This document shows, piece by piece, positions 1-6,627 of a stretch of DNA of 39,254 nt. The stretch is taken from assembly GCA_946623765.1 (NCBI GenBank), contig CAMORL010000003.1, positions 1 through 39,254 on the forward strand, written 5' to 3'. The stretch is from an uncultured Clostridia bacterium. GTDB lineage: Bacteria; Bacillota_A; Clostridia; Christensenellales; CAG-138. The translations under genes and the position numbers were made by a program. Every line of letters begins with the position of its first letter. Position 1 is the first letter of the stretch. The notes beneath the pieces were generated by a model. The model searched no databases. It was given only the letters and a program-made list of their open reading frames with translations, and was not told the DNA's origin.

Positions 1-843
1 AAGTTTCCGTATCCGGAGGAGACGGACAAGCATTATCTGGAAGTACATAAGAATCGCGGAATCGTCTTTGACGAACACTATCCTTACGTAAACACTTCAA
101 AATCTTTCCTCTTCAAACAGGGGGTTATCCGGTTCTTTCTGAACATACTGGTGTTTCCGGTGTGCCGGATTCGTATGGGGCTGAGGGTGGAAGGAAAGGA
201 GAATCTGATACGGTACCGGGACGTTTTGGACCAAGGGACGCTGTCTGTTGCAAATCATGTCCATATGTGGGATTATCTTGCCATCATGAGCGCGATTCGT
301 CCGTTCCGTCCATACCATCTTTCGTGGGCGCCGAACGTCAACGGTGAGAACGGTACGCTGATCCGGATGGTCGGCGGAATTCCGATCCCGGAACACAGCA
401 TTGCCGGCACCAAGGCGTATATTAAAGCCATACGGAAACTGCTGAACGACGGCGGCTGGCTGCACATCTATGCAGAGGGAAGTATGTGGGAATACTATGC
501 GCCGATCCGTCCTTTCAAACGCGGCACAGCGCACTTTGCAGTCGATTGCAGCAAGCCGATCCTGCCTCTCGGATTTTCATACCGGGAGCCGGGTTGGATA
601 CGGAAGCATATTTTTCGACAGATAGCGAAGTTCACGCTGCATATCGGAGAACCGCTCTTTCCGGATCCTTCGCTGCCGGGAAAGGAACGGGAAGACGATC
701 TGACGATCCGCTGCCACGAGGCGGTCTGCAAACTCTGCGGAATTGATCCGAAAGAGAATCTCTATCCGCCGCTGTTTTCGGATTCCAAGCGTGTCGACTA
801 TTACACGACGTCATACGGCGTCGGTTACAAAGGATCTCATTAA
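1..843 (+). CDS. PlsC-type 1-acyl-glycerol-3-phosphate acyltransferase-like protein, 5' end outside window
   Basis: The frame is open from base 1 to the TAA at 841-843, so at least 280 codons belong to this gene and its start lies upstream of the window. It shows the glycerolipid acyltransferase blocks: the HX4D motif in NHVHMWD, a GGIPI block, and an EG block (AEGSMWEYYAPIRPFKRG) that in this family contacts the phosphate of the acceptor. Such enzymes move an acyl group to lysophosphatidic acid or a related acceptor at the inner face of the membrane. The exact acceptor cannot be told. The stretch before HX4D, containing FFLNILVFPV, is a likely membrane-anchoring segment. The DUF4298 gene follows 10 bases after the stop. 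Confidence 0.85.
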   Translation, partial: KFPYPEETDKHYLEVHKNRGIVFDEHYPYVNTSKSFLFKQGVIRFFLNILVFPVCRIRMGLRVEGKENLIRYRDVLDQGTLSVANHVHMWDYLAIMSAIRPFRPYHLSWAPNVNGENGTLIRMVGGIPIPEHSIAGTKAYIKAIRKLLNDGGWLHIYAEGSMWEYYAPIRPFKRGTAHFAVDCSKPILPLGFSYREPGWIRKHIFRQIAKFTLHIGEPLFPDPSLPGKEREDDLTIRCHEAVCKLCGIDPKENLYPPLFSDSKRVDYYTTSYGVGYKGSH

Positions 844-853
844 GGAGGTATCT

Positions 854-1165
854 ATGAAACAGATTGAGCGAATCGAAAAGATGGAGCAATATCTTGACGA
901 GTCGACTGCAGCTGTTCTCACACTGTCGGAAGCACTGGAACGCTACGAAGCAGTACAGTCGTCGCTGAAAAAACTGTCCGATTATTACGGCAGCACACTG
1001 TGGATGAAGGACTTTGAAGACGACGAAGCGGGAAAACTGCCGATAGATCTGAAACGCGGTGTGCTTTCCGAAGATACGGTCTACGATCTTCTGACCGATC
1101 ATCACGCGCTGATGCTTCGTATGTCCAAGGCTGTCGCAAAATCAATTGAAGGAAATATGATCTGA
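854..1165 (+). CDS. DUF4298 domain protein
   Basis: The protein has 103 residues and matches the DUF4298 family along its whole length: an N-terminal amphipathic helix rich in Glu and Lys, then a YYGSTLWMKDFEDDE block and the PIDLKRGVLSEDTVYDLL block typical of the family. The function is not known. The start at 854 is fixed by GGAGGT at 845-850. An earlier in-frame ATG at 743 lies inside the acyltransferase gene and has no ribosome binding site. The protein is acidic and probably cytoplasmic. It sits 11 bases before the acetyltransferase gene and is likely co-transcribed with both neighbours. Confidence 0.85.
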   Translation: MKQIERIEKMEQYLDESTAAVLTLSEALERYEAVQSSLKKLSDYYGSTLWMKDFEDDEAGKLPIDLKRGVLSEDTVYDLLTDHHALMLRMSKAVAKSIEGNMI

Positions 1166-1176
1166 AAGGATAGGCT

Positions 1177-1944
1177 ATGAAAACGATCGAAACGGAACGG
1201 CTGATTCTTCGCGCATGGACGACGGAAGACGCGCCCGGTATGTTCGAGTATGCCAAATCGAACCTGGTCGGTCCGGCTGCAGGATGGGAACCGCATAAGA
1301 CAATCGAGGATTCCGAACAATACCTTGCTATGGCGATCGAAGAAAACGAGACGTGGGCGGTCACACGGAAAGAGGACGGTAAGATTCTCGGAGGAATCGG
1401 TTTGCATACGACTCGTGTCGACACCGTTCGTGAGCTCGGGTACGTTTTGCATCCTGACTTCTGGGAAAAGGGCATCATGACGGAAGCGGCTAAAGCGATC
1501 ATTGACTTCGGGTTCAGCGAACTGCAGCTCGATGCGATCACTGTTCGCCGAAATGTTACCAATACACGCTCCGGCCGCGTAATTCAAAAATGCGGATTCC
1601 GTTACGACGGTACGCTGCGCCGCAGCACGAGAAGAACCGACGGTTCGCTTTCGGACGATTGTGCATACTCGATCACGCGCGATGAATGGGAAAAGGGCCT
1701 GACGCCGAGTCGGTTTTACAGCTTTGTACAAAATCGTGCCTGCGAGTTCTTTCCGTGTCACAAAACGAACGACCCGGAGCATTTCAACTGTCTGTTCTGC
1801 TTCTGCCCGCTGTATCGACTTGAGAATTGCGGCGGCAATCCGTCGTATCTTCCGGACGGAACCAAAGATTGCAGCGGCTGTATCGTCCCGCATTATTATT
1901 ACGATCGTATCATAAACAAACTGGCAGAGCGAGTGAACCCATGA
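1177..1944 (+). CDS. GNAT acetyltransferase fused to a C-terminal cysteine-rich small domain
   Basis: Residues 1-172 are a RimJ/RimL-like GNAT domain: it begins IETERLILRAWTTED, has the ELGYVLHPDFWEKGIMTEA acetyl-CoA loop region, and ends with NTRSGRVIQKCGFRYDGTLR. Residues 180-255 form a second domain with eight cysteines (189, 194, 205, 208, 210, 218, 232, 235) in the pattern of the cysteine-rich small domain family PF04071, usually a stand-alone protein thought to bind metal. There is no stop and no usable start codon at the junction, so this reads as a true fusion. The substrate of the acetyltransferase is unknown. GAAAGGA precedes the ATG. The stop overlaps the start of the next gene as ATGA. 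Confidence 0.85.
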   Translation: MKTIETERLILRAWTTEDAPGMFEYAKSNLVGPAAGWEPHKTIEDSEQYLAMAIEENETWAVTRKEDGKILGGIGLHTTRVDTVRELGYVLHPDFWEKGIMTEAAKAIIDFGFSELQLDAITVRRNVTNTRSGRVIQKCGFRYDGTLRRSTRRTDGSLSDDCAYSITRDEWEKGLTPSRFYSFVQNRACEFFPCHKTNDPEHFNCLFCFCPLYRLENCGGNPSYLPDGTKDCSGCIVPHYYYDRIINKLAERVNP

Positions 1945-2741
1945 CTTTCGCAGCGATTATTATCGGCATATTGCTTCTGACATACCTGCTGTTCTTTCTG
2001 GAGAATCGCAGATTCGTTACGCGCGCCGAAACGATCCGCCATGAAAAAGTCAAAGATCCGTTTACGATAGTTCAGGTCAGCGATCTGCACGATCGGAAGT
2101 TCGGTGCGGAACAGGGTAAACTCCTGTCCGCGATCCGGAAGGCGGAACCGGATTTCATTCTGATTACGGGGGATCTTTTCAACCGTCACAATGCGCGCGT
2201 ATATAAAAATGCATATGCTTTTGTGCGCGGGGCTGTGAAGATCGCACCGGTGTATTTTGCCGAAGGAAATCATGAATGCGCGCTCGGAAAGACGGGGGAG
2301 CGATATATGAATGCAATCCGGGAAATGGGCGTGCATGTTTTAAGGGACGAGTATGCAGACTGCGACAGCGTTCGTCTGATCGGGCTCAGACAATATGCCT
2401 CGCCGCAAACACTCGATGCGATGCTCAGCGAAAACAAGTTGAATATCGTGATGGCGCACCGACCTGAGCTGTTTCCGATCTATGCAGGAACCGGTGCGGA
2501 CGTCATTCTTTCCGGGCATGCCCACGGCGGACAGATACGGCTGTTCGGACACGGCATCTTTGCACCGGGGCAGGGATTCTTTCCGCGGTATACATCCGGG
2601 ATTTATCGCAGCGGAACGTCTCTGCTGCACGTTTCCCGCGGGCTCGGCAACACGATCCTCGTTCCGCGCGTGTTCGACACACCGGAACTGAACATACTGA
2701 AATTTATACCGAATGAAACAAAGGAGAAAAACTATGTTTGA
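1941..2741 (+). CDS. membrane-anchored metallophosphoesterase (YaeI-like)
   Basis: The protein has 266 residues. Residues 2-20 are a single hydrophobic N-terminal segment that probably anchors the enzyme in the membrane. The calcineurin-like metal-binding motifs follow in order: SDLHD (47-51), GDLFNR (77-82), GNHE (109-112), AHRPE and GHAHGGQ. All di-metal ligands are present, so it should be active. Related YaeI/YkuE proteins hydrolyse phosphodiesters or UDP-sugar lipids, but the substrate here is open. The start at 1941 overlaps the previous stop by four bases (ATGA), which points to coupled translation. A longer frame from 1827 would run inside the cysteine-rich domain and is not supported. 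Confidence 0.88.
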   Translation: MTFAAIIIGILLLTYLLFFLENRRFVTRAETIRHEKVKDPFTIVQVSDLHDRKFGAEQGKLLSAIRKAEPDFILITGDLFNRHNARVYKNAYAFVRGAVKIAPVYFAEGNHECALGKTGERYMNAIREMGVHVLRDEYADCDSVRLIGLRQYASPQTLDAMLSENKLNIVMAHRPELFPIYAGTGADVILSGHAHGGQIRLFGHGIFAPGQGFFPRYTSGIYRSGTSLLHVSRGLGNTILVPRVFDTPELNILKFIPNETKEKNYV

Positions 2742-3600
2742 TGATGCTGTTGATTCTGTCAGAAATGCAATTCGCCCGATGCACATCATTCGAAGACGTT
2801 TCGGCGACAATGCAATTTTGCCGGATATTGCGACGCTGTTTTTTGTGAATGAATTCGGTTATGCGATCACTTCGAAGCGTGTTTCCTCTGTTCTGCAGGC
2901 TTCTTCCAATGCGGAGAATCTCTATCGGACGTATCTCGGAAAGCGCTCGGAGTTACCGCATGACGAAGGGTATCGCTTCGCATTGAAACGCCTCGAGAAA
3001 GATATGAAGCTGACGCCGGAATCCTTGATTCAGATCCGTTACGCATTTATGGGGTGTGCAAAAGGCAATGTCCGGATCGAATGCGTACCGCATCCGAAAT
3101 ATGATCTTGCTTTGCTGCATTTCACAACGGATGACGAATACCTGTACCGCCATCACGTCACGTTTGCCGCAGAGCCTCCGAAACAGGGGCAGACGGTCTG
3201 TCGTCTCGGCTTTCCGATGCCGGAGTTCAAGAATTATCGCATGAATCCGGAGACGGACACGATCGAATTTACGGATATCGGCAAGAACGGTTCTTCGTTA
3301 TTTGCGCTTGACGGCATGGTAACGCGATTCCTTTCGGACGGTGAACGTTCCTTCGGCATTGAAACGACCAACGCAGGACCGATCGGCATGAACGGCGCGC
3401 CGCTCTTTGATGCGCAGGGGCATGTCGTCGGTCTGCAGGCAGGCATTGGCGTGATGCTGCTCGGCGCCGATATCAAGATGGCAGCGCCGAATCGCGAAGA
3501 ATATGTGGACCACGGGACGCTTCATCTTTCGGTCAATACGCATCTTGACGTGATCAAGGATTTTCTGCACGCACAAAACGTGATGTTCTACGAAGCATAA
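2734..3600 (+). CDS. trypsin-like fold protein with lost catalytic residues
   Basis: The protein has 288 residues and no signal peptide. It shows the order of a chymotrypsin-fold (S1/DegP-like) domain: a strand ATLFFVNEFGYAITSKRV where active members have a His (here Arg49), PKYDLALLHF with Asp124 at the expected aspartate, and GPIGMNGAPLFDAQGHVVGLQAG where active members have GxSGGP. The nucleophile position is Asn220. Two of the three catalytic residues therefore appear replaced, so this is most likely a non-proteolytic binding protein. I chose the ATG at 2734 because AAGGAG lies seven bases before it; the ATG at 2713 has none. The start overlaps the phosphoesterase gene by eight bases. Confidence 0.7.
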   Translation: MFDDAVDSVRNAIRPMHIIRRRFGDNAILPDIATLFFVNEFGYAITSKRVSSVLQASSNAENLYRTYLGKRSELPHDEGYRFALKRLEKDMKLTPESLIQIRYAFMGCAKGNVRIECVPHPKYDLALLHFTTDDEYLYRHHVTFAAEPPKQGQTVCRLGFPMPEFKNYRMNPETDTIEFTDIGKNGSSLFALDGMVTRFLSDGERSFGIETTNAGPIGMNGAPLFDAQGHVVGLQAGIGVMLLGADIKMAAPNREEYVDHGTLHLSVNTHLDVIKDFLHAQNVMFYEA

Positions 3601-3615
3601 TACTGCAATATAAAG

Positions 3616-3648
3616 AAAGCCGCCGGTACGTACAGTACGGGCGGCTTT
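3616..3648. terminator. bidirectional intrinsic terminator
   Basis: AAAGCCGCC at 3616-3624 pairs with GGCGGCTTT at 3640-3648, and GTAC steps extend the stem inward. It lies between the trypsin-like gene (+) and deoC (-), which converge on it. A-rich and T-rich flanks on both sides make it usable in both directions. Confidence 0.75.
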
Positions 3649-3659
3649 GTGATTATGAA

Positions 3660-4304
3660 TCAGCCTTCGATGATTTTTTTGGATGAGCTTGCGCCGATGC
3701 GCGTTGCACCTGCGGCAATCATAGCTTCCGCATCCGCTTTGCTGCGTACGCCGCCGCTTGCTTTGACACCCATCTCCGGACCGACAGTCTCTCTCATAAG
3801 GCGAACATCCTCAACCTTCGCACCGCCGGTGGAGAAGCCGGTGCTGGTCTTCACGAAATCGGCGCCTGCCTGCTTTGCAAGCTTACATGCAGTAACCTTT
3901 TCTTCATCGGTAAGCAGACACGTTTCGATGATGACTTTTACAAGTGCTTTTCCCTTAGCGGCGTCTACGACGGCCTTGATGTCTTCATAGACCGTTTCGA
4001 ATTCCGCACCGCGCAGCGCGCCGACGTTGATGACCATGTCGACTTCCTTTGCGCCGTCACGGATTGCCGCAGCGGTTTCAAACGCCTTTACTTCCGGAAG
4101 CGTTGCACCCAGCGGGAATCCGATGACGCAGCAGGGCTTGATATCCGTGCCCTTCAGCTGCTCGGCAACAAAGCCGATCCAGCAGGGATTGACGCACACG
4201 CTCGCGGTGTTATAGTGTTTTGCTTCCTCGCATACGCGCGCAATGTCTGCACGTGTCGATTCGGGCTTCAGAAGCGTATGATCGATATACTTGGCAAGTT
4301 CCAT
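3660..4304 (-). CDS. deoC: deoxyribose-phosphate aldolase
   Basis: The enzyme cleaves 2-deoxy-D-ribose 5-phosphate to glyceraldehyde 3-phosphate and acetaldehyde in deoxynucleoside breakdown. The protein has 214 residues, the normal length for short DeoC. It begins [13 protein letters not shown] and has [11 protein letters not shown] (the conserved Asp), [10 protein letters not shown], the Schiff-base lysine in [13 protein letters not shown], and the second lysine in [10 protein letters not shown]. The start is set by GGAGGT about six bases upstream. It begins 19 bases after the stop of the NadD-YqeK-RsfS frame and is probably the last gene of that transcript, ending at the terminator at 3616-3648. 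Confidence 0.95.
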   Translation of the reverse strand: MELAKYIDHTLLKPESTRADIARVCEEAKHYNTASVCVNPCWIGFVAEQLKGTDIKPCCVIGFPLGATLPEVKAFETAAAIRDGAKEVDMVINVGALRGAEFETVYEDIKAVVDAAKGKALVKVIIETCLLTDEEKVTACKLAKQAGADFVKTSTGFSTGGAKVEDVRLMRETVGPEMGVKASGGVRSKADAEAMIAAGATRIGASSSKKIIEG

Positions 4305-4323
4305 AAAGATACCTCCGTAATAG

Positions 4324-5811
4324 TTATTCCGAAATGGGATAGCGGATCATATTGTTGTCGCCTTCCCATAAACGTTCGATGTTGTAATAAGCGCGTTCTT
4401 CGGGGTGGAAGAGGTGCACGAGTGCAAATCCGAAATCGAGAACGATCCAACGTGCGTCGTCGTAGCCTTCCTTGCGCTTGACCGTCAGACCGATCTCCGC
4501 GGCTTTTTCCTCAAGATCGTCGCAAAGTGCGCGCACATGCGTGACCGATGTACCGCTTGCTACGACGAACCAATCCGCAATGATCGTTTTGTCGCCGATA
4601 TGGAGCGCAAGAATATCGTTTGCTTTCTTATCGCAGAGAATCCTGCAGATCGCAAGAGCTTCTGTTTCACCGAACCGTTCCATTGTACCTCCTAAACTGT
4701 TTAATGCCCGCAGCGTTGCGGGATGTATGGGATTTCCTCGTTCTTTAATATACCAAATACTGCGCGATAAAGCAAGACGCATCATTTCATCGAGAGTCGC
4801 TGCGTTCCGTATGATGTCAACACCCTCAAAGTTCCTTGACGGTTCGATCATATCGGCAAGATAGACAATCTTGTCGAGCGGCGTCATGTCCGCGTCGCCG
4901 GTGGTATGCAGGCGAATCGCTCGAAGGACAGCAGGGTCGTCGACTCTGTACACCCGTTTTGCACGGTCGGCTCCGGCGGGAGCATGCAGAATCGGCAGCA
5001 TCGGCGGTTCCGTATCGGCGAAGGAAAGCAGTTCGTCTTCAGGCAGATACTTTGCACAGTCATGCAGCAGCGCGGCGATTCTCGCTTTCTTTGGATCCGC
5101 GCCGAACCGTGCCGCAAGTCCGATCGCCGTTTCCAGCACATAAGCGGTATGTTCCATGCGCTGCGGCTTGAGATCGGATTGGAGTCTGTCATAGATCGGC
5201 TTCAATTCTGTAGGCTGATAGCACCCGTGCAGATAGATATAATGTGCTGCTTTATCCGGGAGCATCCCGGAAATCGGAAGCGCGTCATGAATCCGATCCC
5301 GTATCGTCGTGGATGAAAGATCTGAAACCTCTTTCAGCAGAATCACGTTTGCGCCGAGCTGCTTTCTGAGCAGTTCCGCAGATTCTTCTTCGCCGCCGCT
5401 TTGACCGCCGCGAACCGTACAGACCAGCACGGCAAGTTTTGCAATCTCGTCCGGACAGCGCCAGCTCAAAAAGGAATTCAGCATATCCGAGCCCATGAAA
5501 AAATACAGATCCGAATCCGGATATCGCAGTTTCAATGCACGAAGCGTATCGACCGTATAGCTTGTTCCTTCACGTTCAAGTTCCATCGTATCGACGGTGA
5601 AGTTCGGATGATCGGAAACAGAGATACGAAGAATCGCAAGACGCTGTTCGTCGTCAGCACCTTCTGCAAGCGTTTTGTGCGGAGGAATCCGATCGATCAT
5701 AAACAGAACGCGATCGATCCCAAGCTGCTCTGCGGCATGTTCTGCAAGCAGCAGATGACCGTTATGGACGGGGTTGAAAGAACCCCCGAATACACCTATT
5801 TTTGTTCTCAT
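4324..5811 (-). CDS. nadD: NadD-YqeK-RsfS in a single reading frame
   Basis: This frame of 495 residues carries three proteins that are usually separate neighbours. Residues 1 to about 200 are nicotinate-nucleotide adenylyltransferase NadD (NAD synthesis): [12 protein letters not shown] and the SSTTIRDRI motif. Residues about 205-370 are a YqeK-like HD domain, a family that hydrolyses diadenosine tetraphosphate, with [11 protein letters not shown] and [25 protein letters not shown]. Residues 377-495 are RsfS, which binds ribosomal protein uL14 and blocks subunit joining, with [18 protein letters not shown] and [11 protein letters not shown]. No stop codon separates YqeK from RsfS; I checked the codons across the joint. 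An AGGAGGT sits just before the Met at residue 377, so RsfS may also be made alone. The start at 5811 fits NadD ([14 protein letters not shown]); the frame upstream is a shadow. Confidence 0.85.
   Translation of the reverse strand: MRTKIGVFGGSFNPVHNGHLLLAEHAAEQLGIDRVLFMIDRIPPHKTLAEGADDEQRLAILRISVSDHPNFTVDTMELEREGTSYTVDTLRALKLRYPDSDLYFFMGSDMLNSFLSWRCPDEIAKLAVLVCTVRGGQSGGEEESAELLRKQLGANVILLKEVSDLSSTTIRDRIHDALPISGMLPDKAAHYIYLHGCYQPTELKPIYDRLQSDLKPQRMEHTAYVLETAIGLAARFGADPKKARIAALLHDCAKYLPEDELLSFADTEPPMLPILHAPAGADRAKRVYRVDDPAVLRAIRLHTTGDADMTPLDKIVYLADMIEPSRNFEGVDIIRNAATLDEMMRLALSRSIWYIKERGNPIHPATLRALNSLGGTMERFGETEALAICRILCDKKANDILALHIGDKTIIADWFVVASGTSVTHVRALCDDLEEKAAEIGLTVKRKEGYDDARWIVLDFGFALVHLFHPEERAYYNIERLWEGDNNMIRYPISE
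4683..4693 (-). promoter_or_regulatory. internal ribosome binding site before the RsfS part
   Basis: AGGAGGT at 4693-4687 (minus strand) stands three bases before an in-frame ATG at 4683-4681, inside the codons for LGGT-M. Translation from there would give a 119-residue RsfS, the usual family length. The spacing is tight but similar to that of def in this window. Confidence 0.6.
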
Positions 5812-5818
5812 ACGAAAT

Positions 5819-5848
5819 ATTATAGAATAAAGTCTTCCGGTTTGGCAA
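5819..5848 (-). promoter_or_regulatory. promoter of nadD, probably giving a leaderless mRNA
   Basis: On the minus strand a -35 TTGCCA (5848-5843) is followed after 18 bases by a perfect -10 TATAAT (5824-5819). Only seven bases separate the -10 from the ATG at 5811, and no Shine-Dalgarno sequence is present, so transcription should begin at or next to the start codon. Confidence 0.65.
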
Positions 5849-5859
5849 CACTCAATTTT

Positions 5860-6537
5860 ATGAAAAACAAATTCTCCGTCGGAAAGGCTGTCCGTGCGAT
5901 TACGGCCACAGTCGATACATTTGTGATACCGTTGCTTTTGACGGCTGCGGTTCTGCCGGCTTTTCACAGAACAAACAGGCACAGAGCGGCGCCGTTTCTG
6001 TTTTTGCTGTTCGTTCTGTTTTTTCTCGCGATGCGATATATACATAAACAAATTCTAATGAAGCGTCAGATGCTGAATGATCGCGAAAGCATAATTCTTG
6101 ACAGAATCATTCTTGCAGATGACGAAGAATTGCAGAGTGTGATGGGGGAAGGATTCGTTCTGATCCGGAAGTCGGAACCCGACCTGTTCGAATTGTCTGC
6201 GGCAATCAAAGAAAACGCAAAATCGGTCGGTCTGCTGAAATGTGACGAACAAACGCTTGGATTTCTGAAACGCAACGCACCGGAAACCGTAATCTACACA
6301 CGAAAGGATCTTCTCGAAAGGTTTGATCGGAAAGTGCGGAAAACACACGGAAGAGCGTTCGTTATCGCTGAAACGATCATTTCTGTCAATAGGTATTTTC
6401 TGCTCGGCGTGATGTTTTTATGCAGTTCTTTTTGGCTCGGGTCCAAAATATATTATCGGACGATTTCCGGAATTTGCCTGCTTTTCGCACTCTTTACTGG
6501 CTTTTTCGATAAACAATTCGGACGGAAGAAATTGTGA
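5860..6537 (+). CDS. unrecognised membrane protein with two hairpins of membrane helices
   Basis: I do not recognise this 225-residue protein. Residues about 18-35 and 44-60 are hydrophobic (FVIPLLLTAAVLPAF and FLFLLFVLFFLAM), separated by a short basic turn. A soluble middle of about 110 residues follows, rich in charged residues (ADDEELQSVMGEGFVLIRKSE), then two more hydrophobic segments (YFLLGVMFLCSSFWLG and ISGICLLFALFTGFF) and a basic tail. Both ends and the middle would lie in the cytoplasm by the positive-inside rule. The ATG at 5860 is the first Met after the nadD promoter and lacks a clear ribosome binding site. A longer in-frame extension from 5401 lies inside nadD and is rejected. 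The gene is divergent from nadD. Confidence 0.6.
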   Translation: MKNKFSVGKAVRAITATVDTFVIPLLLTAAVLPAFHRTNRHRAAPFLFLLFVLFFLAMRYIHKQILMKRQMLNDRESIILDRIILADDEELQSVMGEGFVLIRKSEPDLFELSAAIKENAKSVGLLKCDEQTLGFLKRNAPETVIYTRKDLLERFDRKVRKTHGRAFVIAETIISVNRYFLLGVMFLCSSFWLGSKIYYRTISGICLLFALFTGFFDKQFGRKKL

Positions 6538-6544
6538 ATAAATC

Positions 6545-6573
6545 TTGACAAGAGAGGGGGCGGATAATATAAT
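6545..6573 (+). promoter_or_regulatory. consensus sigma-A promoter of the secreted protease
   Basis: TTGACA (6545-6550) and TATAAT (6568-6573) are both perfect and are separated by 17 bases. Transcription should begin near 6580, giving a leader of about 48 bases before the ATG at 6628. Confidence 0.85.
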
Positions 6574-6588
6574 ATAAGCGCATGTATT

Positions 6589-6602
6589 GTACACTTGTGT
6601 AC
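6589..6602 (+). promoter_or_regulatory. 14-bp palindrome in the protease leader, possible operator
   Basis: GTACACTTGTGTAC is a perfect inverted repeat (six-base arms around TT), roughly 9-22 bases after the expected transcription start of a very strong promoter. A repressor bound here would block transcription. This is inferred from position and symmetry only. Confidence 0.45.
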
Positions 6603-6627
6603 TAATATTGATAAGGAGGATACATGG

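Noticed and set aside
5812..6051. An 80-codon extension in front of NadD
   Set aside because: It runs antisense through the membrane protein gene, is basic and unlike any NadD, and lies upstream of the nadD promoter.
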